Assembly (NCBI GenBank): GCA_000181795.3
Contig: CM012953.1
Span: 18,891,913 to 18,919,036, forward strand
Origin: Trichinella spiralis
Taxonomy: Eukaryota; Nematoda; Enoplea; Trichinellida; Trichinellidae
Length of the DNA: 27,124 nucleotides
Direction of reading: 5' to 3'
A program made the translations under genes and the position numbers. Under the pieces are notes generated by a model, which was not told where the DNA came from, did not search any database, and saw only the letters and a list, made by a program, of their open reading frames with translations. Below, one piece after another: positions 18,101 to 27,124 of the stretch. Within the stretch, counting starts at the first letter, position 1. The number at the start of each line of letters is the position of its first letter.

Positions 18101-19483
18101 CGAGTCAGGAGCCAGTTTTACTAGCCTGGAATGAGCGGTGACGTGCACACAGTGTGCGAGGAGGAAGGGTCCAGCAAAGAACAACCGTGCGCCAATGCAG
18201 GCCATGACTGCGGGATACCCTCTCAGCGTGTTGGCATGAATATTCTTGAACCGCCGGGAAAGACACCATCGGGAAATCATTACGTCTGGGTTATGACAGA
18301 CTACTTAACCAGATGGACAGCCGCATTCCCTCTCGTCAACTGGAGGCAGGTACCGTGGCCAAGGTGTTGGTCCAGAAGTGCATCGCGTACTTTTGCGCCC
18401 CTGACTACCTGCACAGCGATCAAAGCCGGTCATTTGAAGCGTTGCTGGTGCTGGAGATGTGCCGTTTGTTGAGCATTAGGAAAACGCGATCCTCTCCATA
18501 CTGCCCTCAAGGGAATGGGCAGGCAGAGAGCTTTAATCGCACGCTTCTGGAAATGCTATCCATCATGTGCGATGGGAAGCCACGCCAGTGGGGTGACATG
18601 CTGCCATTCGTCACGCTGGCGTATAACAGCAGCGTTCACGCTCGCGCGGGAGTGACAACTGCGATTGCCATGCTCGGTCGAGAGTTGGGGTTCCCGTTGG
18701 ATGTTCAGAACGGGAACCCGCATGGGCGAGAAGCCCAAGGGCTACAGGACTACATTCGCAATACCTGAGAACGCATCGATCGTGTGCATATGCTGGCGTG
18801 GGAGAAAGACGCAAGACGCAGAAACGTCGATAAAGGTGCTTGCACGACAGCCATGCCAAGGAGTCATGCTTCTGCCTGAACGACCGCGTGCGGCTGCGAT
18901 GCTAAAAAGAGGACAGCTTGACTGTGACTGGGGGAGCCATACCTGGAAGTCGAAGCAATGGGGAAGCAGACGTAAAGCGTGCGCCATCATGAGCGGAAGC
19001 GGCGTCCACTGGTGATGCACTCTGACCGGATGAAGAGGCAGCACGCAAGGGAACCCACTGGTAGCCTGACGAAAGAGGCCGGACCAACCGATGTGGAACC
19101 AACAGGCGGGAAGAATATCAGGCACCTTGAAACGCCTCCACAGCAGCGTTAGACGCCACAGGAGGGCTGACTCGTAGGCGACGGCCAGCTGGTCACTTGC
19201 GGGATTATATCCTCAAGAGAAAGCTCAGGAAGAACAATTCTGAAAAAGGGGGGGGGCAGTGTGACGAAGGTTGAACATAATTGCATCTGCACATTCCTCA
19301 GAAACTTTTATAGAACAGCGAAAGTAGGGGACGCCAAGTCGGAAGACGGTGATTATGTGCGGTGCGGCTACTATTCCGTTTTTCTTATTTTGTCATTGCT
19401 GTTTTCGCCGTTTTGAGCTTTGTCTAATAAAGTATTAACTTCTCGCGATTGTCTGAAACGATGTAGCGCCGATGAGCGCTACA
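15104..19483 (+). mobile_element. Ty3/gypsy retrotransposon fossil
   Basis: Plus-strand order of parts: gag-like region (about 15148-15660), possible protease region (about 15880-16200), reverse transcriptase (about 16600-17070, with YLDDVIVF), RNase H region (about 17350-17700) and integrase (about 18050-18770, with NHYVWVMTDYLTRWTAAFPL and PYCPQGNGQAESFNRTLLEM). These are followed by a polypurine tract near 19242-19259 and a 3' long terminal repeat. It is clearly broken, with more than ten breaks spread through the coding part. No matching left repeat was found, so it looks truncated at that side. The interior is much richer in GC than the surrounding genome. Confidence 0.9.
19260..19483 (+). 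repeat. 3' LTR of the gypsy fossil
   Basis: Begins TGTGACGAAGG directly after a purine-rich tract and probably ends in GCGCTACA at 19483. It contains an AATAAA signal at 19426-19431. The last 22 bases form an inverted repeat, TGTAGCGC (19462-19469) with GCGCTACA (19476-19483). The end point is inferred, as no partner repeat is available for comparison. Confidence 0.55.
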
Positions 19484-19764
19484 TTATTATTGTTGTTTAG
19501 TTTTTATTATTCTACGTATATATTGCATTTTCAACAGTAAGTAGCGTTAAGAGGAAAAAAATTTTATTTCTAATAAATATAGTCAAATATCAAAACAATA
19601 AATAATTTTATGATCAATAAGAATGAATCAGATTATAAAATTCAAAAATTTTCCCATTTACTTCGAATTAATGTAAGAAATGAAGCTCAGTAAAGCTTGT
19701 TATAAATTTTTATTAAACAATCTTTTTTTTTCACTTTAAACTATTGAAAAATAAATATCAATTA
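19484..19764. other. AT-rich intergenic, nothing recognised
   Basis: Simple AT-rich sequence between the gypsy fossil and the GILT pseudogene; no feature supported. Confidence 0.4.
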
Positions 19765-20400
19765 TTTGTGATCTTTGTATACCTGCAAATTCTTTCGCTG
19801 TTTCAACAAATTGGTAAACTCCACAAAGCCTTTTGGTACAGAACTGCGGAGCCCTTCGCACAAAAAGTTAAAAAGTCCATTTTGTTAGATTTGCAATTGT
19901 GCAGTGCTGAGATCGTTAATCAATATTTAAGGAACAAAATAATGCGGATGTGGCTTGACATTTTCAGTAATTTCGGCCATTTCAAACTGAATCAGATCAC
20001 CTTCTACGCTGTTTGCGCATTTGTATATTACTATTGACAAAGGTTGGTCTAGTTTCTTCTTTTTTCTGCAAAGTAAGAATGCCGCATCAGGATCCACTTT
20101 CAATTTGGACACTTATTCCAAGCAAACGATCAACGAAAACCATTTTCCCAAGTTCACCGGCTTGCTTATAGCACAGCCGTGAAGTTTGTTCAGAGCACAT
20201 TCAACGGGCTCATGTTGACACTGTATAGTCCATATATTGTTATGTTGGGTTCGCCTGGCGTTGCCGTAAGGGATCAAATTGAAGTCGACAAAATCTTGCC
20301 CATATTTCTAAACATATCGCTGCAAAGTGTTCAAAATACACTCTGGACAACCTGGAAAAAGTGATTCATAAAGTAGTGTTAATTTGATTTTTTTGTCCAA
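19765..20400 (-). pseudogene. GILT-like thiol reductase pseudogene, intronless
   Basis: One minus-strand frame from 20400 down to about 19765 reads as gamma-interferon-inducible lysosomal thiol reductase (GILT), an enzyme that reduces disulfides in lysosomes. Signs in order are KIKLTLLYESLFPGC, FVDFNLIPYGNARR, CQHEPVECALNKLHGCAI (family signature CQHGxxECxxN with G changed to E), FSLIVCLE, IVIYKCANSVEGDLIQFEMA with TENVKPHPHYFVP, and FNFLCEGLRSSVPKGF. The first cysteine of the active CxxC is phenylalanine here. In-frame stops lie at 20308, 20113, 19927 and 19885 (low coordinate of each). The frame has no intron, so it could be a retrocopy, and no clear start codon or signal peptide was found. 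It is the host's own gene family, now decayed. Confidence 0.85.
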
Positions 20401-22093
20401 CTTAGATGTGTTGTAATATAAGCATGAAACCAAAACTGAATATTCTATAGCCACATTTTAATTGTTGCACCCAGGTGCTAGCAGAATATTACAGCTTTCG
20501 TTTACGAAAAAAGTGGTAAACCACTACGACAGACAACCAACAGACAACAACGAAGAAAAGCCAAAATAATTCAGCATTTTATTATTGTTGAATAGAACAA
20601 GCAGCTATTTTTCTGAAGAAAAGGGCAGCACGTCCCAACAGAAATAAAGCATTCAATAAAACAAACTAATCGACGATACGTATAATAATAATACACAACA
20701 ACATTTGTGCCACTTTTTCATTTCGTTATCACATTCTATGGCTCTTATCAATTTGTCATTAATTTTGCATATTGTTTCTTGATTATCAATTTTCAACCTG
20801 ATGCTTAGCTGTGCCTTAACTAAAACTTAAATTGTTCTTATTATTAGTCAAATTTGACAGCTTTCATTATAGCAACTGTTACGTTTTGACATACCTACAT
20901 ATCATATATATGTATATATTATTTATTTATTTATTTATTGTTTCTGCTTTTCGCTGTTTTGTTGCTTATTTATTTATTGAGCTCTGCTAAAACCTGACCA
21001 CGTTAATGTTGACGTCAATAAATCTGTGAGTCATTTTCTTATTCATTAATTATTCTCATTTTTATACCTATTTGCTTGCCGAATAAATTCAAATAATACG
21101 CCTACTGTTCAAATGTTTGTTGTATAACTTTGCATAAAGATTAAAACAAAACCACGAATCATACAAATCGTAAATTACAACTTTTATTCAAATTGAATTA
21201 TATTTTCTCTTCAGATTAAATTGAAAATGACTACGATAATCAGTAAAGTATTGAATCACTTTTGTTTATTAATGAGTGTTTCAACAAATTTTTTGTTCTT
21301 CATTTACACAACCCAGATTTAAATAACTACTAATTTTGAAAAATATTTAACTTCATTCAAATAAGAGCAATGTTATATTTTAATGAAACTATCAAATATT
21401 AATTATATATTGCAATAAACATTATCGGTCAAATATTAAAGTCAAATGTACTAAAAACATTGATAAAATTTGAAAAAGAAAAGAAGCTGACTTTTATGAC
21501 AAATATGCTGCTGTTGTTTCCATTGTGTAAACAATCAGATTTGCCTTTTTTTAATTCAAAGCCTGCCAAATATGCACTTTCATCACAAACTGATTAAACA
21601 GATCAAATTATTTTGTTATTTTATATTATCATGCTCTTTATTGCTTCATTATTTGTATTCATATTTGTTGCTATTGCTAATATTTTAAACATAAATTATT
21701 GTTCATATAAAATACTTGACATATATCGAGTAAAAAAAATAAAATATTTACTACTGAAACTTTTTCATTATAAATCATTAAACGTTTTCATTGCATTACA
21801 ACTACTGCAGTTCATTTTTGTGAAGTTTCTGCTGTTTTTATTAATAAATAATAAGCATTAGAAGAACATTTAAATTTTATATAATTAAATTAAATGACAC
21901 TAACGACTGTTCTTCTGTTACAAACTAGCCTTTTGCCGCACAAAACAAATTATCTCATGGTAAATAGCATCGTTTTATACTAGCAATTGATTCGAGAAAT
22001 TGTTAAATCGAATAGTCAATGGCGACAATTGGGAGCTGGTGCTTTAATAGCTGGATGGACCATCTCCTTTTCCACAATACTAGCCGTAGCTTA
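20401..22093. other. AT-rich intergenic, nothing coding
   Basis: No gene is supported. The 82-codon open frame at 21613-21861 is a low-complexity AT-rich run without a domain. A TTTA microsatellite lies near 20920-20941. Bases just upstream of the GILT frame (20401-20460) might hold remains of its signal peptide, but this is unclear. Confidence 0.5.
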
Positions 22094-22390
22094 ATTACCA
22101 AGTGTGAGTAGGCTGCGCAGCAGATGCCTTCCCACTTTATCATTAGAAAACTTCATTGGTGCAGTGCTTCAAGTTAGTTAAGGTCTGAGTCATTAAATTC
22201 GAGTCCGTGCTCTCTGTAGGTTGAGGTCTTCCCTGCAAATTACAAAATGTGCACTGCAGGATATATTCTTGCGCCTCTATTGCACTAGAATTCCATAAGG
22301 TCAAGATGAATCCTTTCATTCATCACTAAAATCTAAGTCAATGAATGATATAAATACATCTGCTGCAATATACATATTCATACGTTTGTC

Positions 22391-22396
22391 TTTATT
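22391..22396 (-). promoter_or_regulatory. Polyadenylation signal of PAN gene B
   Basis: AATAAA on the gene strand, 93 bases beyond the end of the stop codon, matching the spacing in copy A. Confidence 0.6.
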
Positions 22397-22488
22397 TTGA
22401 TAATAATCAAATTTAACTTAGGTTTAAAATGCTATGTAATTATTGCGCGTAGTGATAACACGTAATTTTTTGACTATGAAGACACTGT

Positions 22489-25188
22489 TTATCTTATGTT
22501 TGGTTCACAAAAAAGCAGCTCTGCAAAAACAGAAGCTTTTTGTCTGATGAAATGATTTTGCAAATGAGTCATTCGTTCGAATAGAATGCAGCTTTCATCA
22601 ATGAAGTAAATAGCACTGCAGTTCTTGACTTGCATAACTTCTGCACAGTTTGATAGACATTCTTGCAGAGTAGTTGTATTCAGTATTTCTATTATAACTG
22701 ACCAACCGGTTAAAGATGAAGTTTTATACAACTCCACGTAACAAACTTCATCCAGAATCGGTAACATATGCAGTTCAGGTGGATCGTTGTCAGCACGTTC
22801 GTTTTCTCTGTCTAAAAGAAAAGAATTAAAAATAGCAAACAAGTTATAATGGTGGCTGACGTTAGTAAAAATTGATCCTTATGATGATATTTTTATGAAA
22901 GCAAAATAATTTTGTGCAAAAAATGAGAACTGTTAATTTCAATGCTTGAATTAGTTTGATTTTATTGCAGTAAACTTTACATGCTATTTAATGTTTGCAT
23001 TTAAGAAATTTTTAATATAAATTCAATGTTGTGATTGAAACTCTCTTACCTTTTGAGCAATTGTTAAGTGTTAAAAAATGATATCCTTCGTTTAAATAAA
23101 CTTCATCGTCATAGTTTCCAAGAACTGCAATGAGGCATACTTTACTTTCTTTAGAATAAGCAATACCTTGGCATAAACCGCAGTTTCTTATAAAGCGGCA
23201 TATGCTTATACAATCGTGTAAAAATGAAATATTCGCATATTGTTGAACAACTTTTATCCATGGAATTACGGTTGAAAGTGAATGCTGTACTGTGCATATT
23301 TCTTTAAACTGAAACAAAGAAACTTTTGCTTCAGTGGTGATATGATTTGAATGCTGAATAGAAATAAGTCTTTTGTCTTTCACAATTCTGAACAGCATTC
23401 CATCTATAACAAAAAATTTTTACAGTTTCATGCCGCTGCTGGCTATTTCACGCATCATTTTTTAAAAAGTTAATTTTATTACAAGTGTGTGACATTACTT
23501 TTTCCTTCATTATGACAAATTTATGAAATCACAGCTCATTTTGAAATAATTCACAAGAATTAACTATCTTACAGCTATACTCATAAAATGTAACCAGTAT
23601 AATATTTCTGTTTAAATGATTGTGCAATTTTAATTGTAATAAGTGAATTACTCATACTGACATTTAAAACACTTGCCACTATCATACTGAATTTCTATCA
23701 TATTATGTGAATTTTACATTAATATGCTAATCATATTTCAAATTCAGTAGTTTTCTTACCGTCAGAAAATTTTATTATATGGCGGTTAAGTGGGCTGTTT
23801 GGCAGAGCGTACTTTTTTCTTATACTAAATGTGAGACATGTCTTTTCACCATATGAGAAATAGTATCCATCACAGTAATCTGCCAAGAATTCAGCTAAGC
23901 ATATCATTAGACATTGGGATTCATCTACAGTCTCCCATAACCGAAGGCGAATGCCGGCTTCTGTTGCATAAAATTGTGCTTGATATACTGATACTGACAG
24001 ATTAAATAGGCTGTAAACAATTGGGGCTATTTCTCTGAAGCTTGGGATAGTATATGCATTTGGTAAAGCAAAATCTTAAAAAGAAAATATGAGGAAAATT
24101 GCCAAATATTTAAAATGGAGATGTCATTCTGCCAAATGATTGTGTGAATAACAAATACTCATAAATATTATGTTAATAAGAAGTAATTACGAAGTATTAA
24201 ATACAGATGATTTTGCTGAACTTTTTATCAATGCTCTGACAATTTGGAAATAATAATCGTATTTTCATTTACCGTTATAACATCTTAAAATAATAAAAAA
24301 TTGTGCAGAGGTCTGTAGAGTCGGTATAAGTCCCCCAAGTAATGGTAAATTTCTATCTCGAGATAGAAGAAGACAGGTTCCTTCTTGGGCAGAAAACAAA
24401 ACGCTGTTGCATGAAGTGTGAGTAGGTGCTTCACAAAAAGCAATACAGCGCTTCAGAGAAGATGTTGCAATAAGTTGAATGCGCTGAGCATAAAAGTTTT
24501 CCACAAAAGGCAACCCATAAATGTGGCAATTCTTGTGTGTAGAAGGTGTGTGTATTTTTGCCGAATTATTCCTCTGATATACACTTTGAACTATGATTCC
24601 CACAGGAATGTTTGAAATGTCTAAATAAAATTTCAGAATATTTCAAACAGTTTATTTTCTGATTTTAAATATTCACTTATAAATTTTCCAGATTTTATTA
24701 AATTAAACAGTTCTGCAAAAAATGGAAAATGTTTTGTCTGTCGTATGATAGAAAATTTAATTTTTCGTAAATGATATGCATCATACCTTTGTGGCAGCTG
24801 TGCAGTAGAAGATGCATCGACTGTCCTATTTGTTCATTTGCTTGGAAATCATGATGAGTTGCATTTTCGTAATACAAATTACACAATTTTGCCAAAGGAC
24901 TGTATTTGATTAAATTACAGAAAGGTGAAAGCCCGAAACAAGTTGCTACACAACTTTCTATATTGCAATGGATCTGTTTAATGTACAGAACGTCATCATG
25001 GATAATTGCTTTTGCAGATAATACACAGGTGGCGTCCAATTTTGGAATATACAATGACATCCACGAACAATTCACCTGCTGAAGAGGTAGCATCACATGA
25101 AATGCCTCGTTCAAAGATTCAACTCACTTAGACTTACGTAGCAATTTATGAAGCACATTATTGCAAGAAGCGACCATTGCCTTAACAT
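22489..25188 (-). CDS. Secreted five-module PAN/Apple-like protein, copy B (6 exons)
   Basis: Exons on the minus strand are 25138-25188, 24787-25078, 24273-24620, 23760-24074, 23050-23403 and 22489-22811. Every exon has the same length as in copy A, total 1683 bases, 560 residues plus TAA. Signal peptide MLRQWSLLAIMCFINCY; all donors are GT and all acceptors AG, with the same phases (0, then 1,1,1,1). The fourth exon (PAN module 3) is intact but has no internal start codon that would reveal it as a long frame. The five PAN cores are kept (for example CVATC, CIAFC, CLMIC, CISIC and CLSNC). About three quarters to four fifths of residues match copy A. Differences include a new cysteine at residue 55, C384 to W and F410 to C. 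Expression and ligand are unknown. Confidence 0.85.
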
Positions 25189-27034
25189 TGTATCTAAATG
25201 TAATTTATCTTTTTATCCGTTATATACAATTTTGTGCGTGAGTATCTCGACAAATTTCACGCATCTGTTCGCGTTAATCAGTTGTTTGTCAAAATAATTT
25301 TGCCTTCAAGGGGATGAATATTACCTTCGAAAACAGGCATGACCTCATTTTAAAAGTTCATTAGTAATTATTGTCGTTTTCTGCAAAATTCAAGAACTAC
25401 AGAAGGTCAAGTTTATGTTATCCAGAGGGAGGGTTACGTTTCGACAGCTTTGGACAAAAAAGCACTTCATGTTGAAAAAAAATTCACCTTAATCGACGAG
25501 CTTGATGTCCACGATTACGTTAGTTCACACCTCAGCCGTGTGTTACTATTTTCCACATGCAGTTTTTTCTGCCATGAACACTGTTCGTCATAATAACTAA
25601 AATTTTGCGGCAAGCATACTGGTTTGCAACTTTTGAATTTCTTTGATTTTGATTTGAAATATTCATGTTTTATATTTTAACATTATTTTATTTCCTATAT
25701 TGACATGCAGGTAATTGTTTTAAAATACAGCTGCACAATTTTTATTACAACAAGCACTGCTATAAATTATGTGAAAATACATTAAACTCTTGAATAAGAA
25801 AACAATAAATATGTCAACAAATAAAATATTATGAAATAAATATATACTCGAATGTGATGAAGTTTATTGCCATTGTACGACGATTGAAACGTCATCACTT
25901 TCAAATAAGAATGGTAACATATTTAAAGCATAGCATGTTTTGGAATGCTAAGGATTTTGATCACTTTGCAATTCTATAAATATAGGCAATTACATGCGTG
26001 TGTGTGTGCATGTGACATAATACTGGTGCAAAATGCTATTTATATTTTCAAATCAGCTTAAAGTGCTGATGTGAACAAGCTGGAAAGAAATGAGTTTGCT
26101 TTCACTTAATGAGACCTTTAATTCATTAACAACTTCACTTTTTGATCTGTTTCTGGAAATCATAACAAATTAAATACATTTATCAGTAATGATACAGATT
26201 AATTAGCAAATTCCAAAATGTAAAATATTGTTGACAATATGCAGGTAATAATATTTTATTAAAAAGCTGACATAATTAAATTTACATTGAAATTTCTGGC
26301 ACTTGTTATAATTTTACTTGATCGTACGCATATTCAAGTGTGTCATAATATAAGAGCAAATTGTTATTTATATTTTTCAATCAGCTTAAAAGGTGTTGGA
26401 TGTGATTGAGCTGGAATGAATAGAGTTTGCACTCACTTAATGAAACCTGGTTGAAATTAATTGAATAGAGCCATGTGGAACTTTTGATGTTCAATAGGAA
26501 GTTGATTCATTATTGATTTAGAAGTTATGATAGAAATTTTTAAAATTAAGCATTTACAATTTATTAGAAATTACTTTTTTTACTAGTTATACGAATGATA
26601 TGAATTTTTTATTTTATAATGTGACTTGTTTAGGCGGTGTGAACAAAATTTAGCAGAAAAATTAAGAAAAATTAAGTAATTTAGGTAATATTATTTCTAC
26701 TAATGATGTAAAATTTCAAAAGTATTAAATAAATAATGCAAGTGATAATGAACAAAAAAGTTCAAGAACTTTTTGCTTTTTTTGTGTTTGTAAGCGTTGC
26801 TGCTGCTGCTGCATTCAGTTGAAGCTCAAAAATCTGAATGCATTACTCAGGGGACAAGCGAGTAACGGTGTCGAGTGATCTATCTGTTCACTTTGTAAGT
26901 GTGCACAAATCAGCAGACCAAACAACCACCAGCAGTGAAATACGAACGGACATTCGCAAGCTGTTTTTCTAGTAATGCCGGATGGAATAAAATAATTTTC
27001 ATAATGAATGTAATTATGTTCAAATATTATATTA
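25189..27034. other. Upstream region of PAN gene B
   Basis: Non-coding counterpart of 5190-7036. It keeps the repeated segment pair (about 26001-26117 and 26335-26449), the CTG run near 26796 and the identical 61-base block. A clearer TATA-like motif (TATATAAC on the gene strand) lies at 25219-25226, about 35 bases before the start codon. Confidence 0.6.
26187..26247. promoter_or_regulatory. Conserved non-coding block, copy B
   Basis: Identical to 6184-6244, including the palindrome ATATTGT-TG-ACAATAT at 26225-26240; about 1.0 kb upstream of the gene start. Confidence 0.45.
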
Positions 27035-27124
27035 TATTATATTATATTATATAATATTATATTATATTATATTATATTATATTATATTATATTATATTAT
27101 ATTATATTATATTATATTATATTA
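27026..27124. repeat. (TATTA)n microsatellite at window end
   Basis: About 20 units of the pentanucleotide, with one irregular unit near 27050, running off the window. The same motif appears in short form at 7027-7037, 8365-8389 and 13314-13351. Confidence 0.95.

Larger units (their letters stand above)
22094..27034. repeat. Segmental duplication, copy B
   Basis: Collinear with 2079-7036, same orientation, offset about 20.0 kb. It holds the second PAN gene, its 3' flank and its upstream region. The right end runs into a (TATTA)n microsatellite that reaches the window edge. Confidence 0.9.

Noticed and set aside
19765-20400. GILT frame as a live gene with stop-codon read-through or a changed code
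   Set aside because: Four stops of two kinds, loss of an active-site cysteine and a changed signature residue point to decay, and the intact PAN genes use TAA as a normal stop.
21613-21861. 82-codon hydrophobic frame
   Set aside because: Low-complexity AT-rich sequence, no homologue recognised and no conserved neighbour; hydrophobicity follows from base composition.

Overview
This is a eukaryotic, AT-rich window with short introns. It most likely comes from a nematode; a Trichinella-like genome is my guess from the families present (PAN-module secreted proteins, GILT, FLYWCH-MULE, many mixed transposons), and the sequence does not prove it. There is no prokaryotic signal.

The main host content is a duplicated gene on the minus strand. 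The copies lie at 2472-5189 (A) and 22489-25188 (B). I rebuilt six exons in each from splice sites shared by both copies. Each gives an intact 560-codon frame: a 17-residue signal-peptide exon, then five exons that each encode one PAN/Apple-like cysteine module, with phase-1 introns between the modules. The whole duplicated block is about 4.95 kb (about 2079-7036 and 22094-27034, offset about 20 kb). It includes the 3' end with a conserved polyadenylation signal and about 1.85 kb of upstream DNA. The upstream DNA holds a 61-base identical stretch with a palindrome and an older internal duplication.

Left edge (1-2078): a hAT relic (transposase C-terminus plus a possible terminus), a broken FLYWCH-MULE transposase piece and a 24-base minisatellite.

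Between the gene copies (7037-19483) lies a nest of mobile elements. It holds LTR-type fossils, a complete-looking hAT element of CGGBP1-like type with an uninterrupted transposase ORF (8860-12383), a Tigger/pogo element with an internal deletion (13375-14828), and a GC-rich, broken Ty3/gypsy fossil (about 15100-19483). The hAT contains an assembly gap flanked by the same 411 bases on both sides, which looks like an unmerged contig overlap.

Between the gypsy fossil and gene copy B, on the minus strand, is an intronless, decayed GILT (thiol reductase) pseudogene at about 19765-20400. The window ends in a (TATTA)n microsatellite at the edge of duplication copy B.
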